A stretch of DNA of 64,000 nucleotides from M3007 sp040397785 (GTDB taxonomy: Bacteria; Bacteroidota; Bacteroidia; Chitinophagales; Saprospiraceae), in contig JBBAVI010000001.1 in NCBI GenBank assembly GCA_040397785.1, positions 77,985 through 141,984 on the forward strand, written 5' to 3'. Position 1 is the first letter of the stretch. Each line of letters starts with the position of its first letter. A program made the translations under genes and the position numbers. A model generated the notes under the pieces. The model was not told the DNA's origin, did not search any database, and was given only the letters and a program-made list of their open reading frames with translations. This document shows positions 50,401 through 58,024 of the stretch, in pieces.

Positions 50401-52529
50401 GTTGCAGTGCCGATTGCGGCTTCCAAATAAAACTGATTGATTGTGAAACTGCGGTAGGCACCATGTCTACGAACCTGATTTCAACTTGTGGCAATGGCTG
50501 TATTACGGCGGTTTACAGCCCGATCGGACAATTCCTGGATGTCAATGATGTACTCCAGTTTGTGTTGCATACGGGCGTGGGCGATACCATTGTGCAAGAA
50601 CTCGCGCGCAACAGTCAGCCCGTTTTTTGCTTTAATCCGACAACCATGCAATACGGTACCATTTATTATGTATCGGCAGTGGTGGGTGATAAAGACGCTG
50701 CGGGCAATGTGCAAATTGCACACTGGTGTACCGAAATTTCCGTTGGTACTCCCATTCAGTTTATAGAACAACCCGTGGCCGTCACTGGTCCAGTTGGCGT
50801 ACTCAATTGCGAAGTACGGGCTGTTTCCATGCAATGTAATACCACTTTGAGTGGCGTCTTGTATAGTTGGACCACTGCAAATGGCCTGATTGTCGGACCA
50901 AGTAACCAGCCAACCGCTACCGCCGGGTTACCGGGAACATACTTCATCACCGTACAGGCGAATGGCTGTGCAGACACTGCAAAAGTGGTTATAAAAGACT
51001 TTAGCAATGCGCCCCAGGCAACGATTGTTGCCAATCCGAGTAATATCCTGAATTGTACGATTCAGGAAATCATCTTGGCTGGCACCATCGAAGGAACCTT
51101 GAACGCTAACGCCATTTGGTTGTCGGGCGGACAAGTATTTGCCAATGGCAGCATCGTTCCGATCAGTCAACCCGGCAACTATCAGTTTATCATTTTGGAT
51201 ACCCTTACGTTGTGCCGCGACACCGCCCTGATTCAAATTAATGAAAACCTGGCCTATCCGCCCTTGTTTCTGAATCAGCCGGCGGCCCTGAGTTGTGCTC
51301 AAAAAACAGTGACCCTCAGTGGCGGTTCTTCGTTTCCGGGTATTCTTTTCCGATGGGCACAAATCAACGGAACCGACACGACTTATATCGGAACAGGCAA
51401 TAATTTGAATGTAACAAACCCTGGCACGTATTTCCTGATTGGGATCGACCCTGCTAATGCATGTACCAACGGGATCAGCACGACTGTTGTAGCAGATGTT
51501 GTTACGCCGGTGGCGGATGCGGGTTTGCCCTTTACACTCCCTTGTTTTGGTGAAACAGGTTACCTGGATGGCAGTGCATCCATCGGTGCAGCCAACATGA
51601 CGTTCGTTTGGAGCACCGTGGATGGTAGTTTGGTCAATGGAATAACAACCTCGAAGCCCGAAATCAATACGCCCGGCACCTATGTTTTGCTGGTCACCAA
51701 CCCTGGCAACGGCTGTACCGATACCGAAACCGTGGTCATTGATCCGGAAGCACCAATTGCAGTACTGGATGTGAAACAACCACCTTGCTTTGGCGATAAA
51801 GGAGCAATTGTGATACAAAGTGTGAGTGGCGGCAAACCACCCGTAAAATATTCGATCGATAACGGCCTGAAATTTACTAACAACAACCAGTTCCTCAACT
51901 TATTGCCCGGAAATTACGCGTTGCTGATTGTGGACGCGGTGGGTTGCAGTACAACGGCACAGACCGAAATTATTGCCGCGCAGCCTTTTGAAATCACCCT
52001 CGATCCGCAGGTGAAAATAAAATTGGGCGACAGTTATTTGATCAATACCCAGGTGAGCGGCCCTCCAAGCGATATCAAAACGGTGCAATGGCAGCCTTCT
52101 ACCGCCCTAAGTTGTGATACTTGTTTGCAAACCGTATCCTCGCCACTTAATTCCATCCGGTACAAGGTGCGCGTTACCAGCAAGGCTGGTTGTTCAGATG
52201 AAGCACTGTTACAAATTGTGGTGGATAAACGCTACGATATTTATGTTCCCAACGTGTTTTCGCCCGATGGAGATGGCAAAAATGATTTGTTTATGATTTT
52301 TGCCGATGTTAAAATGGTTAAAAACATCAAATCATTCCAGGTTTATTCGCGCTGGGGCGAACGCATTTTCGAATTTGCCAATTTCCTGCCCAACAATCCA
52401 GATATGGGGTGGAATGGCAAACACCACGGACAAGACTTGAATCCCGGCGTATTTGCCTGGTATGCCGTGGTTGAACTCATTGATGGACAAGAAGTATTGT
52501 TGGAAGGGGACGTTACCCTGAAACGATAA
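44421..52529 (+). CDS. Giant T9SS type B surface protein with SprB repeats
   Basis: 2702 residues from ATG 44421 (MRLLSTFFAFFYFAQLSWAQ, signal peptide); the frame is open 51 bp upstream but only through a TTG. After a Cys-rich N-terminal domain and a PKD-like segment (about 170-340), residues 340-2005 hold about 21-23 SprB repeats (SPYTYLWSNGETTEDL...). Ig-like segments follow ('ITVQANGCADTAKVVIKDF', 'ETVVIDPEAPIAV'), then one late repeat and the gliding-motility-associated C-terminal domain: 'YVPNVFSPDGDGKNDLFMIF', 'FQVYSRWGERIFE', 'WNGKHHGQDLNPGVFAWYAVV'. By analogy with SprB it may be a cell-surface adhesin moved by the gliding machinery, or simply a secreted adhesin. Confidence 0.9.
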   Translation: MRLLSTFFAFFYFAQLSWAQCPPVGFPEAGNTCSTAPILCANLDGYCNTINNNNMVQNFPGCPGFQLNNDEWFAFYAGSTTITMIVTPSNCTSNGSNQGLQAGIYRQCTSNPVDLQCSCTTNPFTLTANNFIVGQIYWMVIDGCGGDVCDYSIDVTVGSTVGQPPANPGPITGPANVCEGSTTSYTITPPVGASMYNWTLTPPIGTLTPNNNTVSIAWGSNTTSAELCVSTSNACYNNPTQSCYTIDVVPRPTATLSGAGIICAGGSGNVPLTVNFTGEGPWTFIYRINGVNQPAVTTSSNPYTINATTSGTYTLASVTGGAATCTGTVSGTSVVSQTNITTTAVVTQAICGQSNGAINLTASNGTAPYTFIWSSGQTTEDLSAIPAGTYTVTVTDNNGCTNTAQATVNDNPVTLNLTAVVTANTTCINGNGAINLSVTPANTYQYNWSNGATTEDLADLPPGSYTVTVTFGVNCTNTASYTINDNPNQPNITATTTQSTCDQTNGSINASVTGGVSPYTYLWSNGETTEDLSNLLAGTYTLTVTGANGCTRTTELTVSNNNPPINVTAVVVNNTTCLGGNGSINVSVAPANTYTYLWSNGETTQDLSNLPPGTYSVTVTQVGSCTQTAEFTINDNPILPNIAPVVVNTTCDLANGSINLSVSGGVAPYTYLWSGGETTSSFTNLLANSYQVTVTGANGCTQTADITVNNNNPQINITATVTANTICVPGSGNGSINVSVSPINPAYTYIWSNGFTTQDLNNLAPGNYTITVSAGGTCTNTADFEVPDNPNLPTITGNFIESTCDLANGSINISVNGATTPYTYLWSNGATTQDVTGLAANGYTVTVTGANGCTSTSEYSITNNNPPISVTAVVSSNTTCNANANGAINVSVVPAGTYTYLWSNGLTTQDLTGLASGSYQVTVTGAGSCSETASFDVSDNPNVPNLNFNGTNARCGLNNGAVNLSVSGGVTPYTYLWTNNAITQDLSNVPSGYYEVTVTGANGCISVGDIFVDDEAIPVSLNGIVTDKTSCLTDNGRIVLQLSPFNVTVSWASGSTATSQNNLAPGDYSVTVSAGGTCTETATFTIIDATEIPTLTTDVTAARCGLPNGGIDLEVSGSVAPYTYKWSNNANTQDLTNKLASTFTVTVTSSTGCSATTEVTIPINDLSIVVFGGISDNTSCGQPNGSIFITADPIENYQYKWSNNAMVADLYNLAPGMYTVTVSFGVSCSSTATFEILNAATAPNLSASATAATCNLNNGSALASASGGEAPYTYNWSNNTTTAQANNLIPGVYTVTVTGANDCTATATTVVSNNNIALNISGIASENTSCINGNGALNISVVPAGAYTYAWSNAANTANISNLAQGAYTVTVTAGVSCSATASFNVNDNTPNPSIVPNITAAICSQSNGAIDLTVSNASGPYTYLWSNNATTEDLTGVPPGNYAVTVTASNGCKADTFLNVANNSTSFSLSGITTALTNCAAPNGAINFTVTPPGAYLIAWSNSATTEDISQLAAGVYTVSVTEVGSCVASATFVVDDQRIYPSSTQTIASEICGLQNGSLQLTTQGGTIPYQFNWSSGQTSEDLNAVAANTYTVTITDANFCTATATRTIPGNTVGFAIAGTPQANTSCVSSNGSIDLTISPADPGFGLSYTYAWSNTPLTQDLNAVAGGTYVVTVSAGGTCTNVASFNIPDDSNPPQLAAGITPAFCGQNSGGTDLNTSGSQAPYTYTWSNSGLVEDLSGVVSGDYTVTVVGADGCKTVAQFTIPENTLLPSIAGAATPLTSCISSNGALNINVSPVGLYTYNWSNGATQQNLANLPTGVYTVTVNGGGACISTATFTVDNATQTVDLSSMITNILCFGNTTGAIDVSVNGGTGPYTYVWQPAVPGNLQDLNNLSPGTYRLTTTDANGCSTNAVYVVSQPNAALQINCVASNTVSFPGGSDGSGSLSIAGGTAPYTVTPSVGNPQTGVPAGVLNFNNLPVGAYALNVTDANGCSADCGFQIKLIDCETAVGTMSTNLISTCGNGCITAVYSPIGQFLDVNDVLQFVLHTGVGDTIVQELARNSQPVFCFNPTTMQYGTIYYVSAVVGDKDAAGNVQIAHWCTEISVGTPIQFIEQPVAVTGPVGVLNCEVRAVSMQCNTTLSGVLYSWTTANGLIVGPSNQPTATAGLPGTYFITVQANGCADTAKVVIKDFSNAPQATIVANPSNILNCTIQEIILAGTIEGTLNANAIWLSGGQVFANGSIVPISQPGNYQFIILDTLTLCRDTALIQINENLAYPPLFLNQPAALSCAQKTVTLSGGSSFPGILFRWAQINGTDTTYIGTGNNLNVTNPGTYFLIGIDPANACTNGISTTVVADVVTPVADAGLPFTLPCFGETGYLDGSASIGAANMTFVWSTVDGSLVNGITTSKPEINTPGTYVLLVTNPGNGCTDTETVVIDPEAPIAVLDVKQPPCFGDKGAIVIQSVSGGKPPVKYSIDNGLKFTNNNQFLNLLPGNYALLIVDAVGCSTTAQTEIIAAQPFEITLDPQVKIKLGDSYLINTQVSGPPSDIKTVQWQPSTALSCDTCLQTVSSPLNSIRYKVRVTSKAGCSDEALLQIVVDKRYDIYVPNVFSPDGDGKNDLFMIFADVKMVKNIKSFQVYSRWGERIFEFANFLPNNPDMGWNGKHHGQDLNPGVFAWYAVVELIDGQEVLLEGDVTLKR
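45450..50430 (+). repeat. SprB repeat array, alternating A/B units
   Basis: About 22 copies of an 80-residue unit. Type A: 'CxLxNGSINLSVSGGVAPYTYLWSNG' then 'TVTVTGANGCT'. Type B: 'TTCxxGNGSINVSVxPAxTYTYLWSNG' then 'TVTVTxxGSCT'. They alternate A-B-A-B for most of the array, so the true period is about 155-160 residues (roughly 470 bp). The DNA still shows near-identical blocks, such as the WSNG codons TGGTCGAATGG, so recent duplication or gene conversion is likely. It may be hard to assemble from short reads. Confidence 0.85.
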
Positions 52530-52543
52530 CGATGTATTATAAG

Positions 52544-52596
52544 GTTGTTGCTGCGGTCAAACTTAGCATTTGCGCCGCAGCAACAACGTTTTTTTA
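52544..52596 (+). terminator. Strong terminator between the giant gene and uvrA
   Basis: GTTGTTGCTGCGG (52544-52556) pairs perfectly with CCGCAGCAACAAC (52575-52587), followed by GTTTTTTTAG. It begins 15 bp after the giant gene's stop and also faces the 3' end of the convergent uvrA. Confidence 0.85.
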
Positions 52597-52611
52597 GAGT
52601 GAAATTGCTTT

Positions 52612-55569
52612 TTACAGCATTTCTTTCAAAAACATACCCGTATAACTTTTCGGTTCCTTGGCTACTTTTTCGGGCGTACCTGCGCTTACGATGTTGCCGC
52701 CCCGCCATCCACCATCCGGACCAATATCTACTACATAGTCGGCTTGTTTGATGACATCGAGGTTGTGTTCGATGACGATAATGGTATTGCCTTTATCCAC
52801 CAAAGCATTCAGCACGGTGAGCAATTGCCGGATATCTTCAAAATGCAGGCCCGTGGTCGGTTCGTCCAGGATATACACGGTGCGACCAGTGTCTTTTTTG
52901 GATAACTCTTCGGCTAGTTTTACGCGTTGCGCCTCGCCGCCCGACAGTGTGGTGGCCTGCTGGCCCAACGTAACATAGCCCAAACCAACATCTTGCAAGG
53001 TTTTGATGCGGCGGTAAATATTCGGAATGGGCTGAAAAAACTCAACAGCCTCGGCAATCGTCATGTCCAGTACATTGGAAATACTTTTGCCTTTGTACAG
53101 CACTTCCAGAGTTTCGCGGTTGTAGCGGCGGCCCATACAACGATCGCAGGGCACGCTCACATCGGGCAAAAAATTCATTTCAATTACCCGCATACCCGCA
53201 CCTTCACATACCTCGCAACGGCCACCTTTTACATTAAAGGAAAAACGACCCGGCGCATACCCGCGAATTTTGGCTTCCGGGGTATCTGAAAACAATTTCC
53301 GAATATCCGAAAACACATTGGTATAGGTGGCTGGATTGGAACGCGGTGTACGTCCAATCGCACTTTGATCAATTTCAATGACTTTATCCACCAATTCCAG
53401 GCCTTCTATGCGCTGGTAGGGCAGCGGACGTTTCAAACTATTGAAAAAATGCTGTTGTAAAATGGGATACAGCGTTTCATTGATCAGACTGGATTTGCCC
53501 GAACCGCTCACCCCGCTCACCCCGATAAAGGTACCGAGTGGCAATTCCAGGTTCACATTTTTCAGGTTGTGGCCCGTTGCGCCAAACAAACGCAACCAGC
53601 CGCCATTGCCTTTGCGGCGTTTTGCCGGCACTTCAATACGCGCACGATCCGCCAGATAATCGCTGGTAATGGTAGAATGGCGCATAAAATCCTTGGGTAC
53701 GCCAAAATCGACAATTTGGCCGCCGTGCTTGCCTGCGCCCGGACCCAAATCGATCAAATAATCCGATTCGAGCATAATGTCTTTATCGTGCTCCACCACC
53801 AATACCGAATTGCCGATATCCCGGAGCGACTTCAAAGCCTCAATCAGTTTGATGTTGTCGCGCTGGTGCAGGCCAATACTTGGTTCGTCTAATATATAGG
53901 TGATGCCGGTCAGTTGTGAACCAATTTGAGTAGCCAAACGTATCCGCTGACTTTCGCCGCCTGATAAAGTGCGCGCCGGACGATTGAGGGCGAGGTAATC
54001 AAGCCCCACTTGCAACAAAAACTTGAGCCGGAACCGAATTTCCTTGAGCACGTCTTTGGCAATCATGGCCTGGCGCTCACTCATATCCGATTCAATGCCA
54101 TGCAATTGTGCGGTAAGTTCCGTTAAATCAAGGCTGGCCAGTTCGGAAATATTTTTATCGGCAATTTTAAACCATAAACTTTCTTTTTTCAAACGCGCGC
54201 CATTGCATTCCGGACAAACCCCCACCACCATAAAATCTTCGGCCCATTGGCGAATTTTTTCGGAACCCGTTTCGGAATACCAGCGCTTGAGCATGTTCAC
54301 AAGGCCTTCCGAAGTCAGGTTGTAGGTCCATTCGTCCTCGCCGTAAGTAGTCGTGACCTCCAAAGGTTCGCCGCCGCCGTACAAGATAATTTCCAGCGCT
54401 TTTTCCGGAATATCCTTCACGGGCGTATCGAAACTGAACTTTTGTTTTTTGGCCAGCGCCTTTAATTGCTTAAAATTGTTGTTTTCGCGGACTTCTCCCA
54501 AAGGCACAAAGGCCATTTGGTTGATACTTTTGGTATTGTCGGGAATTACCCGTTTCATATCCACTTCCTGTATTTCACCCAATCCTTTACAATGCGGGCA
54601 CATGCCGTAAGGACTGTTGAAGGAAAAGGTATTGGGCGAAGGTTCTTCGTAGGAAAGGCCGGATTCGAGGCACATCAGTCGTTTAGAATAGGCCACCACA
54701 CCCTGGAGATCAATCGGCGTCGTTTCCATTTCAACGGTTTTGCCTTTGCCTTTGGGCTTGATTTTAGTTACCGGTTCCGGGACAAAATCATAATCCAGCA
54801 CTTGCAACATGCCATCGCCCATGCGCAGGGCGGTTTTTACACTTTCGGCAATCCGTTCGATGCGGTCGTCGCCCACTTTGAGTCGATCCACTACAATTTC
54901 AATATCGTGGATTTTATAGCGATCGACCTGCATGCCAGGTAAAATATCCAGGATTTCGCCATCCACGCGTACTTTGGTATAGCCTTGCTTGAGCACCTGT
55001 TCGAACAATTCGCGGTAATGGCCCTTGCGCGAGCGTACAACGGGCGCGAGCAGCACGATTTTTTTATCGGCAAAACGCTCCTGAATATTGGAAATGATCT
55101 GATCTTCGGTGAATTTCACCATTTTTTGGCCCGTTACATACGAATAGGCCTCGCCTGCGCGCGCAAAAAGCAACCGCAAAAAGTCGTACACCTCCGTCAC
55201 CGTACCCACCGTGGAGCGCGGATTGCGACCGGTAGTTTTTTGCTCAATGCTGATTACCGGACTCAAACCCGTGATTTGCTCCACATCCGGGCGCTCCATT
55301 TCGCCGATAAACTGTCGCGCGTAACTCGACAAAGTTTCCATGAAACGCCGCTGCCCCTCAGCATAAATGGTATCGAAGGCCAGGGAACTCTTGCCCGAAC
55401 CACTGATGCCCGTAATGACCACCAGTTGGTTGCGCGGAATCCGCACACTGATATTTTTCAGGTTGTGCACCCGGGCATCAATGACTTCGATATAATCGTG
55501 ATCGGGAAGCGTCAACTGATCCGTATTCGATTCAGGAGCAGTCATTTGGGTAGTTTTTGCCTTTGCCAT
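52612..55569 (-). CDS. uvrA: Excinuclease ABC subunit A
   Basis: 985 residues from ATG 55569; the open frame extends about 40 codons upstream but MAKAKTTQMT is the family-like start. It scans DNA for bulky lesions and loads UvrB in nucleotide excision repair. Two ABC modules: Walker A 'ITGISGSGKSSLAFD' (about 52-66) and 'VSGVSGSGKSSLINE', two ABC signatures 'RTLSGGESQRIRLATQ' and 'TTLSGGEAQRVKLAEEL', and zinc-binding pairs 'CPHCKGLG', 'CPECNGARL', 'CEVCEGAG...CDRCMGRRYN'. A minus-strand TACCTTTG box lies 43 bp upstream. Confidence 0.97.
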   Translation of the reverse strand: MAKAKTTQMTAPESNTDQLTLPDHDYIEVIDARVHNLKNISVRIPRNQLVVITGISGSGKSSLAFDTIYAEGQRRFMETLSSYARQFIGEMERPDVEQITGLSPVISIEQKTTGRNPRSTVGTVTEVYDFLRLLFARAGEAYSYVTGQKMVKFTEDQIISNIQERFADKKIVLLAPVVRSRKGHYRELFEQVLKQGYTKVRVDGEILDILPGMQVDRYKIHDIEIVVDRLKVGDDRIERIAESVKTALRMGDGMLQVLDYDFVPEPVTKIKPKGKGKTVEMETTPIDLQGVVAYSKRLMCLESGLSYEEPSPNTFSFNSPYGMCPHCKGLGEIQEVDMKRVIPDNTKSINQMAFVPLGEVRENNNFKQLKALAKKQKFSFDTPVKDIPEKALEIILYGGGEPLEVTTTYGEDEWTYNLTSEGLVNMLKRWYSETGSEKIRQWAEDFMVVGVCPECNGARLKKESLWFKIADKNISELASLDLTELTAQLHGIESDMSERQAMIAKDVLKEIRFRLKFLLQVGLDYLALNRPARTLSGGESQRIRLATQIGSQLTGITYILDEPSIGLHQRDNIKLIEALKSLRDIGNSVLVVEHDKDIMLESDYLIDLGPGAGKHGGQIVDFGVPKDFMRHSTITSDYLADRARIEVPAKRRKGNGGWLRLFGATGHNLKNVNLELPLGTFIGVSGVSGSGKSSLINETLYPILQQHFFNSLKRPLPYQRIEGLELVDKVIEIDQSAIGRTPRSNPATYTNVFSDIRKLFSDTPEAKIRGYAPGRFSFNVKGGRCEVCEGAGMRVIEMNFLPDVSVPCDRCMGRRYNRETLEVLYKGKSISNVLDMTIAEAVEFFQPIPNIYRRIKTLQDVGLGYVTLGQQATTLSGGEAQRVKLAEELSKKDTGRTVYILDEPTTGLHFEDIRQLLTVLNALVDKGNTIIVIEHNLDVIKQADYVVDIGPDGGWRGGNIVSAGTPEKVAKEPKSYTGMFLKEML

Positions 55570-55611
55570 GCCGGTAAAACAAGTGAGCGACGATTTAGTT
55601 GGTGCGCTGAG

Positions 55612-55619
55612 CAAAGGTA
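55612..55619 (-). promoter_or_regulatory. -7 box for uvrA
   Basis: TACCTTTG on the minus strand, exact TAnnTTTG match, about 43 bp before ATG 55569. No LexA-type operator is evident beside it. Confidence 0.45.
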
Positions 55620-55751
55620 ATGAAAATGTTTTTTTGAAATAAATATTTTGAAATAAATTGTTTAATAATCGAATTCGTACTCGGAAAGCCAAAACGCTCC
55701 TTTAAATTTGGGCAGATATATGTACTTTTCCGCCCAAAATTTTATTCGACC

Positions 55752-57632
55752 ATGCGACTGTTTTACCCTGTCTTTATTTTGTTTTTGTGGCTTTGTGCGC
55801 ACACGCTTTCGGCACAAACCACCCCTGAACTGTACATGCCGCGCAACATTAAACGCGCATTTGATGCCGAAACCCGCGCCGCCGATGGCAAACCGGGTGT
55901 CAATTATTGGCAAAACCGCGCCGTTTACAACATTCAGGTAGATTTGAACCTGAAAAAACGCCTCGTAACGGGCGACGCACAAATCAAATATTTTAACAAC
56001 AGTCCCGACACGCTCAAAATTATACGCCTCAAACTGGCCCACGACCTGTGGCGCAAAAACAGCGAACGCGCGTACGACATGGCCGAAGAAGACATGGGCG
56101 AGGGCGTGCGCATCAACCAGGTAAAGGTGCAGGACAAAGTGGTGACCCCGACCCAACTCAACCGTGCCAGTACGTTCTTAACCATCAAATTGGAGGAACC
56201 GCTTCCGGGCGGAAAAAGCATTGATTTGAGTGTCAATTGGGCCTATACCGCCCCGGCCAGCAAAGACACCCCGCGCGAGTGCGTGTGCGATTCTACCAGC
56301 TGGTTTGTGGCCTATTGGTACCCGCAGGTGGCGGTGTACGACGATTTGCATGGCTGGGCAGATTTTCCGTACACCGGCATGCAGGAAATGTACAACGACT
56401 TCGCCGACTATGAAGTACGCATAAAAGTTCCGGGCAATGTGATGGTTTGGGCGACCGGTACCTGGGAAAATGCCAGCGAGTTGTTGATGCCGGAGTATTT
56501 GAAACGCTATGAAGAAGCGCTTGAATCAAAAAGTATCGTGAAGGTGTTTGGTCCGGATGATTACAGCAATAAAAAGTCGTTTTTCCGGCCAAATCCCATT
56601 CAAACATTTGTGTACAAAGCCAGCGGTGTGCCCGATTTTGCTTTTGGCCTGAGCGATCATTACCTCTGGGACGCCACTTCGGCGATCGTAGACCCGGCCA
56701 GCGGACGCAAAGCGCTGGTGAGTGCGGCCTACAACCCAAAATCGAAAGATTACTATGAGGTGTGCGACATTGCTGCCAAGGGTTTGAGCCTGATGTCGAC
56801 TTTCATGCCCGGTTATCCCTATCCTTATCCGCGCATGACGGTGTTCAATGGCGATGATGGCATGGAATTCCCGATGATGTGCAACGACGGCAGCACGGCG
56901 CCGAACAGTCCGCTTACCTTGACCGTACACGAATCCTCCCATACCTATTTTCCGTTCATGATGGGTATCAACGAGCAATATTATGCCTGGATGGACGAAG
57001 GTTGGGCTGCATTTTTTGATGTGGTGGTATCGGACTCACTGGCGGGCAAACCTGTTGGCCGTATGCGCAATTACTGGGATTTTGCAGGTACCGAAAATGA
57101 CATGCCGCCTATGACCCCTTCCCGGCATTTGAGCAATCCGGCTTACCGGGTGGCCGCTTATAATCGTCCGCAGGCTGCCTATTTTGCTTTGTATCAAATG
57201 CTGGGGTATGAGCGTTTTCATCGTTGCATGGTAACGTATATGGATCGCTGGAAAGGCAAACATCCGCAACCGTTTGATTTTTTCAATACCTGGAATGAAG
57301 CGGCGGGTGAAAACCTCAACTGGTTCTGGAAACCCTGGTTTTTCGATTGGGGCTATCCCGACCTTGCCGTAACCGGTGTTCAGAACAACGGCGGCCGCAA
57401 AGCCCTCATCGAAATAGAAAACAAAGGCACCATGCCGATGTCCGTGATGGGCGAAATAGAATATGCTGATGGCAGCAAAGAAAATTTTGTACGTACCGCG
57501 GAAGTGTGGAAAACGGGCGCGAAGAAAATCAGCATCCCGGCAAAAGGTGGTAAAATGATCAAACGGGTCAGTTTAGGCAATCGCCAGGTATCTGATACCG
57601 ATGCAGGCAATAATGTGTGGAAAGCGCCTTAG
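55752..57632 (+). CDS. M1 family metallopeptidase (aminopeptidase N-like)
   Basis: 626 residues with a signal peptide (MRLFYPVFILFLWLCAHTLSA). The zinc site is HESSH at 393-397 followed by Glu416 (HExxH-x18-E, DEGWAAFF). The substrate-binding motif appears as 'GDDGMEFPMM', a variant of GAMEN. The N-terminal beta-rich domain (30-230) and the C-terminal helical part are usual, though the protein is shorter than E. coli PepN, as in many exported Bacteroidota M1 enzymes. It would trim peptides in the periplasm or at the surface. A final beta domain (570-626) may be a small add-on. Confidence 0.92.
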   Translation: MRLFYPVFILFLWLCAHTLSAQTTPELYMPRNIKRAFDAETRAADGKPGVNYWQNRAVYNIQVDLNLKKRLVTGDAQIKYFNNSPDTLKIIRLKLAHDLWRKNSERAYDMAEEDMGEGVRINQVKVQDKVVTPTQLNRASTFLTIKLEEPLPGGKSIDLSVNWAYTAPASKDTPRECVCDSTSWFVAYWYPQVAVYDDLHGWADFPYTGMQEMYNDFADYEVRIKVPGNVMVWATGTWENASELLMPEYLKRYEEALESKSIVKVFGPDDYSNKKSFFRPNPIQTFVYKASGVPDFAFGLSDHYLWDATSAIVDPASGRKALVSAAYNPKSKDYYEVCDIAAKGLSLMSTFMPGYPYPYPRMTVFNGDDGMEFPMMCNDGSTAPNSPLTLTVHESSHTYFPFMMGINEQYYAWMDEGWAAFFDVVVSDSLAGKPVGRMRNYWDFAGTENDMPPMTPSRHLSNPAYRVAAYNRPQAAYFALYQMLGYERFHRCMVTYMDRWKGKHPQPFDFFNTWNEAAGENLNWFWKPWFFDWGYPDLAVTGVQNNGGRKALIEIENKGTMPMSVMGEIEYADGSKENFVRTAEVWKTGAKKISIPAKGGKMIKRVSLGNRQVSDTDAGNNVWKAP

Positions 57633-57634
57633 TT

Positions 57635-57679
57635 CCTTTTTGAGGTGACACCTTCTAGCCGAGGTGTCACCTCAAAAGG
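57635..57679. terminator. Long hairpin after the M1 peptidase gene
   Basis: TTTTGAGGTGACACCT (57638-57653) and AGGTGTCACCTCAAAA (57662-57677) are perfect 16-bp arms, further flanked by CC/GG. Loop TCTAGCCG. It begins two bases after the stop codon. Confidence 0.75.
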
Positions 57680-57729
57680 CCTTTCAACCAGCCACTCCGC
57701 AGCAAGGATTTGATACAGGGACAAAAAAA

Positions 57730-57758
57730 TGAGGCAGTGCCACCACAGCACTACCTCA
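57730..57758. other. Second hairpin in the 57633-58024 gap
   Basis: TGAGGCAGTGC (57730-57740) and GCACTACCTCA (57748-57758) pair with one mismatch, loop CACCACA. This gap of nearly 400 bp has no gene; the part after 57780 is strongly AT-rich and contains the upstream region of the M28 peptidase, without a clear consensus promoter. Confidence 0.5.
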
Positions 57759-58024
57759 GCCCTAACCAAATAAAACCAAATTATTCTTGATGCGTATTTT
57801 TCGATTGTGCTACAAAGGTAAAATGCTTTGTGTAAAAACTACAACAACAGACGAAAAATTTTTTATAATTTTTTTGCCAAACATCTGTCAAGTACCAAGC
57901 CTTTGTCAAAATAGAAAAATCGCCCAAGCGCCCTGGAACACAATTAAAAAACTGCCAAACCACATTCCAAATTTTATGGAATTTTCCCCCAATTTTTAAA
58001 ACATAATTTTATTTGCAACGCATC

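Noticed and set aside
45450..50430. Possible CRISPR-like or satellite array
   Set aside because: The repeats are coding, about 240 bp each and diverged in frame, with no short identical repeat and unique spacer pattern.
50928..51818. 296-codon minus-strand frame inside the giant protein gene
   Set aside because: Antisense to the well-supported giant repeat protein gene, downstream of the main repeat array; no motifs.
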